Assembly: GCF_011074885.1 (NCBI RefSeq)
Contig: NC_054686.1
Span: 1-64,000, forward strand
Origin: Brettanomyces bruxellensis
Taxonomy: Eukaryota; Ascomycota; Pichiomycetes; Pichiales; Pichiaceae
Direction of reading: 5' to 3'
DNA: 64,000 nt
Shown here: positions 52,640-62,959 of the stretch, in pieces
Position numbering within the stretch: position 1 is the first letter of the stretch
How the letters are laid out: every line of letters begins with the position of its first letter
Translations under genes and position numbers: made by a program
Notes under the pieces: model-generated
What the model saw: only the letters and a program-made list of their open reading frames with translations
What the model was told of the DNA's origin: nothing
Database searches by the model: none

Positions 52640-54241
52640 TCATAGAGGGTATATAAACTCCTCATTTTCAAGATCTGTCAAATCTAATGCAGCTTTATTA
52701 ACTTCCCTCTTAACGCCGTCTTCCTCAACAAAACCAACGGAATAACTCGACTTTTCCTCCAATGCGGCCCTTCTCTTTATGTTCCTCTTCCTGAGAATAA
52801 AGTAGATCACAAGAGCAATCATCGGAGCGACAAAAAAGGAAAGGACTATTTGAACAATCCATGCAGGAACGTAACGAGGACCATCTCTCTCCTGCCAGAG
52901 CTGTGGAGAGATTAAGTTGGCGATACTATAGAATACCATCACTATTGCATTTCGAACGAGCTTTTTAGTGTAACCGGAACAAGTTGTTGTGTTCCAGGAA
53001 AACATCAAAATCCATGGAATACCAAATAATGGAGAGGCAAGACATAGCATTGCCAAGAGAGCTATTTTATCATCCCATGGAAGGGAAACAACAGCAATTG
53101 ATGCCGCAAAGCATGGTGCCGTCCAAAACACAACGGAGAAGGCGGTGATATCAGACTTGAAGTACATTATACCTGTTGCAATAAATGCACAGATAGCAGC
53201 AAAGCCACCACTTGCGGCAGAAACTAAAGTAGTGTCAAGATTATTTATGTTACCAATACCCTCAAATAATAGATTCTGTTGATAAGGCAAGTTGTTGGCT
53301 AACTGCTGTAAGAGAAAGAAAAGACCAAACAACCAACTGATTGGATCCTTTAGTGCTTCAATTGCTTGGTACCTCTTGAACACCTTCTGCTCAATAGAGG
53401 ATTTTGTACTTTTTTGAACCCTTCTAATGACCCAAACCTTCTCTTTCGTAGATAAGAATTTAGCATTTGTAGGGTTATCTGGGTACACGAAAAAGACCAC
53501 TATACCCCAGGCAAAAGTACAAGAACCAATAATGATCATGAAGAGCTTCCAAATTGGAATAGAAACGTTTGCATGCAAAACACCGTAAGCTATGAAACCA
53601 ACTGGAATTGTAACACCAAGGCATGTGGAATAGAAGACAGGAGCAGTGGCTGCCTTTTCTTTAGTTGTCATGAACTGGGCTAGAGTAATATTAAGAATTG
53701 GGACAACGACACTTTCAAGGAAACCCAAGAAAAATCTTAGTGCATAAATTCCTTGATAATTATATGCCGTACAATGGAGGAAAATAATAGCACTCCATAG
53801 GAATATAATTCCCGTCAAAAGCTTTCCAACAGGAAGTTTCTCGACCAAAAGGAGATTAATCTGACCTATAATGTATCCAACATAAAATAGAGTGTTTGAA
53901 TTATTGTATCTTGTCTGGTTAAGACCAGTGTCTTCCCATAACTCAAAAATACTTGCATATGATAGCGTAGCCTTATCAGAGTAAAGTAAAAGATCAGTTG
54001 TACATGTAAGAAGAAGCGTAATAACTGTAGTCTTAAGTGCTAGCTTTTTCTCCTCCTCAGGTGCGGCTTCCGGAACCTCTGAATCATTCTCCTCCATGAA
54101 CTTGAGAGTGGCATCGGCATCCCTAGAGCTGATAACATTATGACTAATCGATTGCACATCCGCATTATCTTCCGACTTCTTCTCTAGACTATGATCTAGT
54201 TCCTCAAAGCTGGATGACTTTTCTTGCTGACCTGCAGACAT
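52640..54241 (-). CDS. Dal5/Soa1-type anion:cation symporter (MFS) 3
   Basis: I choose the ATG at 54241 (533 aa, MSAGQQEKSS..). An in-frame ATG at 54346 lies only ~20 bp after the TATA run at 54366-54380, so it is probably not in the mRNA, and the other family members begin with a comparable acidic tail. The core has ~12 helices, LYSDKATLSYASIFELWEDT in helix 1, RFFLGFLESVVVPIL in helix 4-5 and the C-tail ALDLTDLENEEFIYPL. In helix 1 the family's FIDK is YSDK here, a possible substrate-specificity difference. The promoter has TCACGTG with CACGTG at 54594-54599. Convergent with permease 2. Confidence 0.9.
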   Translation of the reverse strand: MSAGQQEKSSSFEELDHSLEKKSEDNADVQSISHNVISSRDADATLKFMEENDSEVPEAAPEEEKKLALKTTVITLLLTCTTDLLLYSDKATLSYASIFELWEDTGLNQTRYNNSNTLFYVGYIIGQINLLLVEKLPVGKLLTGIIFLWSAIIFLHCTAYNYQGIYALRFFLGFLESVVVPILNITLAQFMTTKEKAATAPVFYSTCLGVTIPVGFIAYGVLHANVSIPIWKLFMIIIGSCTFAWGIVVFFVYPDNPTNAKFLSTKEKVWVIRRVQKSTKSSIEQKVFKRYQAIEALKDPISWLFGLFFLLQQLANNLPYQQNLLFEGIGNINNLDTTLVSAASGGFAAICAFIATGIMYFKSDITAFSVVFWTAPCFAASIAVVSLPWDDKIALLAMLCLASPLFGIPWILMFSWNTTTCSGYTKKLVRNAIVMVFYSIANLISPQLWQERDGPRYVPAWIVQIVLSFFVAPMIALVIYFILRKRNIKRRAALEEKSSYSVGFVEEDGVKREVNKAALDLTDLENEEFIYPL

Positions 54242-55782
54242 TGTATATTTTTTAAGAAAATAAGTAGGCAACCCCTTCAAATTGAAATTATTTTTTTTTG
54301 AACTTCTAAGTCTAGTAGTATCTAATGTTCGCTCGCTGGACAACATACTTGCGAATTGACAGAGCTATATATATATATATTAATAATCGGGGGGTGAACT
54401 CAGACAATTCGCCGCCTTCGACTGTATAATATTTAAAATAGGGGGTGAAATACTTCATTTGCTACCGTTGGAATGAAATTCTATTGTTAACAATGTCCGA
54501 CTCATCTTGAATTTGATGCCACTGTTTTGCTTATCGATGGCCGCGCTTTTTTTTTTTTTTCGATAGGTTACCTGAATGTGCAATATTCTGCGTCACGTGT
54601 CTTGACGATATTTATCTTTTGATTAAAAGCCACCTGAAAGGCGAAAATCTGGATTGGCCCCGGAAGTAATATATACAGTTATGAAGGGCAGAGAAGCTTC
54701 ACAAACTACAATTTCATGACATAATTTGATCGCTAATGCTGTCAATCATCATATAATGTGGGAAGAAAGTCTTTTCGTAATTAATAAAAAATTGGACTTC
54801 ACTCATACAAAATTGTTCATAATCAGAACCTGCCTGTGAATTGGGAAAGGACTCCAAAATAAAAAGGAGGAATGGGAAAACGTTTTAAGACACACTTATA
54901 GCGGAGAGGATCTTATTTAAAAATTATTGACATATCGAGAAACCCTATTCAGATCGCTGCGTACTATTAATACGAGGGAGCCACCATTACATTACATATT
55001 TGTTGACGATACATGTATCATTTGAATTACAGTTAAATTACTGCTTGAAAAATTGGATCTACTGTCTATCATTTCTCAATGCTGTTCAAGGGTCTAGCTA
55101 CATTTATTTTTATCACGACAACTCGTTAAAAATTTTTACAATCGGCGTGAACACAATTTACAGCCACAGCGCGAATTATTTCTCTAATATCAAAGCGAAT
55201 AAACAAAGGAAAAGGAAATATTTAAGAATGTGAAATGGTGTGGCGTTATTCTAAAAAAATTGACATTTAAATAGATACAAAGATTAAAAAATTTTTCCTA
55301 CTTTTTTAATCTTTTCCAGGACCAACTATCGTCAAGCTACCTAGAAGGAACGTACCGTAGATCGTAAAAATGAAAGCACAAACCATTCTTACACATCGTT
55401 AAAATGAAAAGAATGATAGGATGAAATATAACCATATTTTAATCTCTGAATTTGGAAAGCCACATCTGAAAATATGTTACCAGAAATTCGCTAAATAAAG
55501 AGAAGTAGTTTTAGCCAGGACGACGGAATTCGACGAGACCTTAGATATGCCTAGTTATAGAAAAAGATAACTACAACCTTGGGGTAAGTTTCCTGTTGTT
55601 GGTCTTGAAGAGGCGTTCAATAAGTACAAAGCTTCACACATTTATTAATTTTCATTTAATGCTTGCTTTTTATACCATAGGTATTAACTTATCGACATTT
55701 GTATTCTAAAAATTACTCCGCCTCATGATGTAAAAACATTCTCCTCTCTTTTATTTTGGCTTTACTCCTCTTTTTCTATTCA
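54242..55782. other. Promoter of permease 3 and gene-free DNA
   Basis: TATATATATATATAT at 54366-54380, a T run near 54547-54560, CACGTG at 54594-54599 and GCCACA at 55459-55464. The 77-codon frame at 55000-55233 has no recognised features. No other element is seen. Confidence 0.55.
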
Positions 55783-56007
55783 TGTAACATATCTTGAATT
55801 ATTGATAAGTGTGAAGCCGATTACTTTATGAAGTTTCAGTTATTTTGTATATTGAATGCTTTTAGGCAGAATAAACAAGAAGAAGTAAAGAAAATAGCAA
55901 AGGGAAAGTTAAGCTTAAATGTCTTTATTTTTTTATGAGCGAAGCTTTCTCGGCATGAAGAAGGTGGGCAGTTTTATGTAGACGCGACTGTCGACGCATC
56001 TATTACA
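55783..56007 (-). mobile_element. Degenerate solo LTR, family LTR1 (copy h)
   Basis: On the minus strand it starts TGTAATAGATGCGTCGACAGTC and keeps GAGAAAGCTTCGCTCATAAA and AAACTTCATAAAGTAATCGGCTTCACAC. It is shortened in the pyrimidine part (225 bp), and the flanks ATTCA / CTCAT do not give a convincing target duplication. Confidence 0.85.
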
Positions 56008-56256
56008 CTCATTTAACAGCAAATATATTCAGGGGTCCCAGCTATAGAAGCACACATGACAAAGAGATAGCAACAAGTAAGAAAGTGCGAGAGGAATGAT
56101 TCACACATGATTCAACCAAGTTTTTGTTTAAATAACGGTTTTTGTTTGAATAAAGACGTGCTTTCATAAAATCCAATAGTCCATTCATTAAAATATAACA
56201 TTACATATTAGCGAAGTAAAAGAAACAAAAGCAAGATTTCGCAATGTGATAGATGA

Positions 56257-57918
56257 TTAAGCATACTCGACATGTTCATGATCACCTTTAAGCTTGCCCT
56301 CTTCCAAAGCTGCCATACCACTGACTTTTCCAAGATTTTCGGAGTCTCCGAAGACTTCTGCCACTTCCTCCAATGTGTGACCACTTGTTTCAACAAAAGT
56401 AAAGTAGGCAATTGCGGACTCAACTGCGAGAATACAGCAGTAAACAATGTAGTACTTCCATTCAATAGCTGACATTGCTATTGAGTTAACAAAACCATTG
56501 TAGATCATCCAAATGTACTGGACAAAGGTGAAAATGTTAAGACCTTTACCTCTTAAAGTAAAAGGCATAATCTCAGTAACATATGTAAATGGAACACCAT
56601 TTAATCCAACGTTATAGCAGAAGTAATAAAGAAAGATCATAGCCAAAACACCCTGACCTAAATCCTTTTGTTTGAAGTTACGTTGCTGGTTAATAGCAGA
56701 TAGGATTGTCCAGATAACAAAGCAGAGGAGCATACCAAAGAGTGAAAAGTTAAATGCGTGTCTTCTTTTAATATTCGGAATAATTAGGAATGCCTGAATC
56801 AAACAGCAACCCCAGTTGTAAATCATCAAACCACCGTTCACAACTAACTGCTCACTAGTAGATGTAATTCCAATGGAGATAAGGACTTTGCTGAGATAGT
56901 AAGAAACCAAACCATTTCCAGACAACTGCATGAATGTTCCAAGACAGCATAAAATCCATGTTCTCTTACGATTGGCTGCTGTCCTAATGAAATCTTTGTA
57001 CGAAGACTCCTCGCTGGCTTGTCTCTCTTGTTGAATTGCCAACTGAATTTCTGTCATTTCATAATCGACCAAAATTTCACTGCCTTTGTAACCACCACCA
57101 TGACACTTACTCAATACCTTTCTTGCTTCCTCTAATTTACCCTTAGAAACCAAAAATCTAGGAGACTCATCAACACAGAAAAGTAACAAGCAACTCTGTA
57201 AAACAGGGAAAAAACCTTGGACAATTGTTGGAATTCTCCAACACCAGTCTTTGGACATATTTCTTGTACCATAAGAGACCCATGCTGCAACAATTGCTCC
57301 CAAGTACCACGAAGAATTATAGAATGCCGTACAGGTAGATCTATGCGTTGGAAAAGATAATTCACTGATAAGAGATGGAGCAGCAATAGAAATAAGACCA
57401 GCACCAAGGCCTATAACCACTCTTGCACCAATTAACATTCCTAAAACCCCCCTACCTTTATAATCAGAGGGGTAAGACGATCTCCAACTACCGGCACATG
57501 CCTGGATGATAACACCACAAATCATAGATATGTTACCAATTTGAATACCTGGCTTTCTTCCAAACCTATCAACAATATAAGAATTAACAAAGAAAGAACA
57601 AAAGGCACCAAACACATAACCATTAGTTAAGCAACCTAAAATGGCGCCATCAACGTTGCCGATTGCATGATTAAATGTTGGCATACTGTACAATGAGTTG
57701 AGAACACTACCGTCATAACCGTTGTTACATGCAGTTAAGGCAACAACAAAAATGCACAGAGATAGCTTTCTGATATGTGAAAGTTGCCACCATCTTTTTC
57801 CATCAAAATCCGGCATCACACTTTCGATGGTGATTGGCTCCGGCTGATTTAAAGAGCCATCCGACAGATCAGATTTAGAGTTCAAATCTGCTTGAGTTTC
57901 ATTTTGTTCATTTGTCAT
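56257..57918 (-). CDS. MFS sugar transporter (lactose/beta-glucoside permease-like) 2
   Basis: I choose the ATG at 57918 (553 aa, MTNEQNETQ..). The frame is open up to 58068, but that ATG is upstream of the minus-strand TATAAAAA at 58029-58036, and the paralogue at 36919 starts at the equivalent MTNEQ. The motifs DRFGRKPGIQIG, DESPRFLVSKGKLEEARKVL and VETSGHTLEEVAEVFGD place it in the sugar porter family, Lac12/cellobiose branch. It is divergent from the GH3 beta-glucosidase, so import of cellobiose or another beta-glucoside for intracellular hydrolysis is the natural role. About 269 bp of its coding DNA (56561-56829) is almost identical to the paralogue while flanking silent sites differ, pointing to gene conversion. 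Confidence 0.93.
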   Translation of the reverse strand: MTNEQNETQADLNSKSDLSDGSLNQPEPITIESVMPDFDGKRWWQLSHIRKLSLCIFVVALTACNNGYDGSVLNSLYSMPTFNHAIGNVDGAILGCLTNGYVFGAFCSFFVNSYIVDRFGRKPGIQIGNISMICGVIIQACAGSWRSSYPSDYKGRGVLGMLIGARVVIGLGAGLISIAAPSLISELSFPTHRSTCTAFYNSSWYLGAIVAAWVSYGTRNMSKDWCWRIPTIVQGFFPVLQSCLLLFCVDESPRFLVSKGKLEEARKVLSKCHGGGYKGSEILVDYEMTEIQLAIQQERQASEESSYKDFIRTAANRKRTWILCCLGTFMQLSGNGLVSYYLSKVLISIGITSTSEQLVVNGGLMIYNWGCCLIQAFLIIPNIKRRHAFNFSLFGMLLCFVIWTILSAINQQRNFKQKDLGQGVLAMIFLYYFCYNVGLNGVPFTYVTEIMPFTLRGKGLNIFTFVQYIWMIYNGFVNSIAMSAIEWKYYIVYCCILAVESAIAYFTFVETSGHTLEEVAEVFGDSENLGKVSGMAALEEGKLKGDHEHVEYA

Positions 57919-59703
57919 TTTGTAATATTTAGTGTAAACACTTATGTCTGAAGAAAGAAGGAGGAAAAATAAGTCAGCTGCATAAAGTGCACCTCGACAT
58001 ATCTTTTCCAAGCAGGAAAACTGGTACATTTTTATACCTAGATGTACAAGGTATTCCTGAGCCTCCAAATTTGTTGTTACAATTTCGTGAACGCTAGTAC
58101 CCCTTTATTCCACCACTTGTGAAGTATGAACTGCTTTTAAAAAGGAATGATGCAACTGGGTCATTTTCGATCATAACTGGATTGTGAGGCTGATTTGTTG
58201 CTTACCACATTTTCTTGTTACAATCGTCCCATCAAAAATTTATAATATTTATTATTTTTGTTTAAAAATTAATTCTTTGTTGCAAGACTGAAATTACATT
58301 TATAGGGAACATTTTTCCGAGAAAGACAATCCATGTCATTTTTAATAGACTTTCAGGCAACTTCAATTTGTGCGGGGTACATTGTTTAAGAACAAGACAA
58401 AAAGTTGACCACAAAATTAAAACATAAATTAGTTTTGCAGTCAATCCCATAGAAAAGACTTTTTGTAACATTTTCCTGAAATAATCCTAATTTAGGTGGG
58501 AACAAGGTCTCTGCCTGCTATTTCTCAATAGAGAAAGAAAGAAGTGTATACATATTTGGACCTGTCTAATTATGTTTTATCGTTAGTTCAGACTGATGTA
58601 ATTCGAAAAATTTGGGTGCTCCATGTAAACATATAACAAACTTAAATTAATATTCACAAATATTTTCCCGCCCCGGTTAGTAAGCTAAAACAGGTGCCAA
58701 GAAAAAATCTTCCACTGACATCAAAATTGTTATATCTGGTCATCTAGATTCAAACATTGCTAAGTGTTACTTCATAGAAATGTAAATCAGTTACAGAAAT
58801 TGTAGCAAGAAGTATCTCCTTTTCCCCGAGGAAACAATATGTCCCGTAGTAACAGGAAAAACTGGATATCCTTTGTGATAGAAATAGAAGTATCTCTAGG
58901 ATTAATTTTTTAACAACCAAATTTTCCTTTTTCAACAAGATTAGTAATATTAGAACACAAATAATAGGGGAATAAATAATATAAAAAACTTTCGACCCAG
59001 AAAATGTGGATAATCCAGTTTAGTTAATGTATCTAATAGGTGACCAACTTTTGGGTACCCCACAATTTCTCTTGGCAAACACACCACGGGAAAAAAAAAA
59101 AGATGTAGCTATATCTTCCGTTTTTGGGGTAATGATCCGCGGTTCGGAACATACATAACCGTCAACTATTCCAATAATTTAGGGTATTCACTATAAAATC
59201 ATATTAAGACAAGGATGGAGATATGAAGTTCTGATCCAGATAAATTGAGATGCAACATGGTATAGGAAGAGTAGTACTTCGAACACGTTAAAAGGTGACT
59301 GATCACCTCTTCAACTCCACATATTGAGATGGCTAAACTTTTTTTTTTTATTCAAAACAGGAGAAAAAAAACTCGAAACGTGGGGGTCGGCCGGAAATTA
59401 GAACTCCAACGCAATAAAAGTAGCGAAATTGAAGACGAAATTTGAACAATATAAATCCGTATAAATCGGTATTCCAAAACAGTAAATTAGGGGGGTAAAG
59501 CCGAATTATCGTGGAATTTATAAGCGGTAACTACGGTCAAGGGCTTAGTAAAATTTCCGAATATTTTATATATTGCTATAAAACGGTGAACATACGCCCC
59601 TTTCTGTTTCACGTGTATGTGCAATTGCAGAACTTCTTTAGGAACAAAACAAAACTGATTTTTTAAGAATTACGAAAAGAAAACAGTACATTGACAAAAA
59701 AAA
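57919..59703. promoter_or_regulatory. Divergent promoter, sugar transporter 2 / GH3 beta-glucosidase
   Basis: A 1.8-kb shared region without a gene. Minus TATAAAAA at 58029-58036 serves the transporter; TATAAAA at 59577-59583 serves the glucosidase, with CACGTG at 59610-59615 between TATA and ATG. Scattered CGG/CCG words (e.g. GGTCGGCCGG near 59386) could bind a Zn2Cys6 activator, but no clear repeated site emerged. Homopolymers at about 59091 and 59339. Confidence 0.5.
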
Positions 59704-62229
59704 ATGACATTTGACGTCGATAATATATTAAACCAATTGACAACAGAAGAGAAGGTTTCGCTCATCGCTGCTGTTGACAATTGGCACACCAAAGCAATAG
59801 AAAGATTGGGAGTACCTTCAATTCGAGTTAGTGATGGCCCTAATGGAATCAGAGGAACAAGATTTTTCAATGGAGTGCCATCTGCTTGCTTCCCAAATGG
59901 AACCAGTTTAGCTGCAACATTCGACTCCAACTTGCTCGAAAAAGCTGGAAAATTGATGTCGACAGAGGCCGAGCACAAAAATGCTCAGGTCATCTTGGGA
60001 CCAACCACGAACATTCAAAGGGGTCCGCTCGGAGGTCGTGGATTTGAAAGTTTCAGCGAGGATCCATTCTTAAGTGGAATATGTACGGCATCCATTGTGA
60101 ATGGTATTCAGGATAGTGGAAAAATCGGTGCCACTGTTAAACATTTTGTTTGCAATGATTTAGAGGATCAAAGATTTAGCAGTAACAGTGTTTTAACTCA
60201 GAGAGCATTGAGAGAAATATACTTGGAGCCATTCCGTTTGGCAGTTAAATTGGCCGATCCTAGGTGCTTCATGACTAGTTACAATAAGGTTAATGGCATG
60301 CACTGCTCTCAAAACTATCATTTGATCGAGGAAATCTTGAGGGGTGAATGGGACTGGGATGGTATGATTATGAGCGATTGGTTTGGAACATATTCCACGG
60401 TTGCGGCTCTTAAGCATGGTATTGATATTGAATTCCCGGGTCCAACAAAATTCAGAAGATGGGAGGTTGTCAAGCACTTGCTCCAATCAAAAGAGGCCGA
60501 CCTTAAGGTAGAGGATATTGACAACAGGTGCAGGAATGTGTTAAATTTAATCAAATTTGTGGTTGACTCTAGGGATGGCAAACCTTTGCCAACAACCGAG
60601 GATACTTTGAATGATACACCAGAAACTAGTGCGAAACTCAGAAGTTTGTCAGCGCAGGGTATCGTTTTATTGAAGAACGATAAAGGTGTTTTACCATTAT
60701 CTAAGGATAAGTCTACCGTAGTTATTGGACCTAATGGAAAGGCCCTTAATACGATTTCGGGCGGCGGTTCTGCTTCCATGCGTCCATATCATGTTGTTAC
60801 CCCTTATGACGGTATCAAGAATAAGGTTGGAAATGTGGACTATACAGTGGGCTGTGTCTGTGATAAGGCTTTAAAAAACTTGTTTGAGTTTATGACGAAC
60901 GACTTGGACAAGTCGAAGAAGGGTGTCAGGGCCCTCTTTTACACGAAGGCTGCAGATGATAGAGCCGCATCTGAAAAGCCAATCGATGAGATGGTTATTG
61001 ACAACTCCTATGTGACATTGTTTGATTACTCAAATCCAGCAGTTGATCCTCTAAAGAAGTTGTTCTACGTTGATTTTGAGGGTTACTACACTCCAGAGGA
61101 AACTGCAGACTATAGATTCGGTTGTCAAGTTTTCGGAACCGCCGTTGTTTATCTTAATGGCAAGCTCTTAATCGACAACAAGACCACGCAGACCAAGGGA
61201 ACCTTCTGTTTCAGCAGTGGCACAGTTGAGGAAACAGCCGTTGCCCACTTAGAGGCGGGTCACAGCTATAAGATTAAGGTGGAATTTGGCTCCGGTGTGA
61301 CTTCAAAGATCTCTACCGATTTTGGTGCAGGCGGTCTTCAGGTTGGCATTACCAAAGTCATCGACCCTGAAATTGAAGTTCACCATGCTGCCGAATTGGC
61401 AAAGGCCCACGACAACGTTATCCTTTGCATTGGATTGAATGGTGAGTGGGAAAGCGAGGGATATGATCGTGATGACATGACACTTCCAGGTAAGACGAAT
61501 GATTTGGTTTCTGCAGTGCTCAAGGCTAATCCTAACACCGTCATTGTCAATCAATCCGGCACACCGGTCGAGATGCCATGGCTTAGCGAAAGTCACACCT
61601 TATTACAGGCATGGTATGGTGGCAATGAAATGGGTGATGCTATTGCGGATGTTTTGTTTGGTGATGCCATTCCAAGCGGAAAATTGCCATTGAGTTGGCC
61701 TTTCAAGAATCAGGACAACCCAGCATACTTGAACTTCAGTACCCAGATGGGCCGTGTGTTGTATGGAGAAGATATATTTGTCGGATACAGATTTTATGAA
61801 AAATTGCAGCGTCGTGTTGCTTTCCCATTCGGCTATGGTCTATCTTATACCACATTTAAATTCGACAATTTGAGTGTCTCCGGCGACAACAATGATGTCA
61901 CTGTTTCATTCACAGTCAAGAACACAGGTGACAAATACACTGCAAAGGAGGTTGCTCAGTTGTACATTTCAGCAGTTAACTCCTCTGTCATTAGACCTGT
62001 AAAAGAATTAAAGGCATTCTCCAAGCCAGAGTTGAGGCCTGGCGAGTCAAAGACTGTTACTTTCAAATTGAGCTTGCAAGATGCATGTTCCTATTTCGAT
62101 GAATACAGAAACAAGTGGTGCTTGGAAGCAGGAAAATACGAGGCTCAGGTTGGTAGTAGCAGTGACGATATTCACTTAATTGGAGAGTTTGAAGTTCCAA
62201 AGACGGTCTACTTTGTTAGATCTGCATGA
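59704..62229 (+). CDS. Intracellular GH3 beta-glucosidase with PA14 insert
   Basis: An 841-aa glycoside hydrolase family 3 enzyme that cleaves terminal beta-D-glucosyl residues (cellobiose and other beta-glucosides). Order: GH3 N-domain (~1-290) with VSDGPNGIRG near 43-51, KHF at 146-148 and catalytic nucleophile D225 in MSDWFGTYS; GH3 C-domain interrupted by a PA14 module (~390-545); EWESEGYDRDD at 581-591 carrying the acid/base Glu (about 585); fibronectin III-like domain at the C-terminus (~730-830). Length and nucleophile position match the Kluyveromyces-type BglI. No signal peptide, so it acts in the cytosol and needs a transporter, which is encoded divergently. TATAAAA lies 121-127 bp upstream. 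Confidence 0.96.
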   Translation: MTFDVDNILNQLTTEEKVSLIAAVDNWHTKAIERLGVPSIRVSDGPNGIRGTRFFNGVPSACFPNGTSLAATFDSNLLEKAGKLMSTEAEHKNAQVILGPTTNIQRGPLGGRGFESFSEDPFLSGICTASIVNGIQDSGKIGATVKHFVCNDLEDQRFSSNSVLTQRALREIYLEPFRLAVKLADPRCFMTSYNKVNGMHCSQNYHLIEEILRGEWDWDGMIMSDWFGTYSTVAALKHGIDIEFPGPTKFRRWEVVKHLLQSKEADLKVEDIDNRCRNVLNLIKFVVDSRDGKPLPTTEDTLNDTPETSAKLRSLSAQGIVLLKNDKGVLPLSKDKSTVVIGPNGKALNTISGGGSASMRPYHVVTPYDGIKNKVGNVDYTVGCVCDKALKNLFEFMTNDLDKSKKGVRALFYTKAADDRAASEKPIDEMVIDNSYVTLFDYSNPAVDPLKKLFYVDFEGYYTPEETADYRFGCQVFGTAVVYLNGKLLIDNKTTQTKGTFCFSSGTVEETAVAHLEAGHSYKIKVEFGSGVTSKISTDFGAGGLQVGITKVIDPEIEVHHAAELAKAHDNVILCIGLNGEWESEGYDRDDMTLPGKTNDLVSAVLKANPNTVIVNQSGTPVEMPWLSESHTLLQAWYGGNEMGDAIADVLFGDAIPSGKLPLSWPFKNQDNPAYLNFSTQMGRVLYGEDIFVGYRFYEKLQRRVAFPFGYGLSYTTFKFDNLSVSGDNNDVTVSFTVKNTGDKYTAKEVAQLYISAVNSSVIRPVKELKAFSKPELRPGESKTVTFKLSLQDACSYFDEYRNKWCLEAGKYEAQVGSSSDDIHLIGEFEVPKTVYFVRSA

Positions 62230-62959
62230 TTATATGATTGATTCTGTTTTTGGATTTCTGCCGTTTTGACGTTATTATCGTTTTGCTTTTATTTTTTGAA
62301 TTTATTATAGGAATCAACCATATGTTTTTAAAGGTTTCACTTTGTAGCCAGATTTGAAGCACGTAAAATTGCATCGACTCTGCTTGGGTTTTTATGTTTA
62401 GACGCAATTTGGCACGAGAAGCCGACCAACTTAGTAAACACTTCAAAAGGATATCGCTAGTAAAATCTTAACTTTACTTACTTTCGAAAGGCTGAGAAAA
62501 AATCGTTTAAGCTAGGGTTCGAGCAGGCTTCCCAACTAAACAATATAAAAAGCAGATCTATTTTAATTATTCATTTATGGTTTATCATTGACATAAATTT
62601 TTATTCTGTCACAAAACATTATGAGCAACTTCACTAGCAATGACAATCGATCAAGTGATAATTATGTCACAAAAAAGACATGATCCGCTTCAAACTTTTA
62701 TCATACGTTGGAAGAGCACTCGATCTTCAACCTTTTACTTAGAATTACTCACATCTCCGAAATTTTCCATATATTTTTTTTTCCCACACAACCTACGATT
62801 GTTGTTACTACTAAACTAATTCAGAACACGTGGAATCTAATATTAGAAGTATGGTTATGCCCAATAGTATTTATTGTATTGTGAGAAAGAAAGGAAGAAA
62901 AAGTTTTATTAGAATATAATCTGATGTGGTTATAAAGTGAGGGTTTAGCTCTCTAATTT
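62230..62959. other. Intergenic region up to retrotransposon Gag
   Basis: No gene. If the following Gag belongs to a complete element, its 5' LTR and primer-binding site should be here (a TGGTTATAAAGTGAGGG word at 62927-62943 lies just before the gag frame), but no match to LTR1 or LTR2 is seen and I cannot mark LTR borders. Confidence 0.5.

Noticed and set aside
57919..58068. A 50-residue N-terminal extension of sugar transporter 2.
   Set aside because: Its ATG is upstream of the likely TATA box and the paralogue lacks it; the extension is not conserved.
62340..62420. A patch with GCATCGACTCTG and TTTAGACGC resembling LTR1 pieces upstream of the Gag gene.
   Set aside because: Order and spacing do not match LTR1 and the rest of the LTR is absent; likely chance.
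62505..62535. A GGGTTCGAGCAGGC word resembling a tRNA B box.
   Set aside because: No matching acceptor, D or anticodon arms nearby; no tRNA gene could be supported anywhere in the window.
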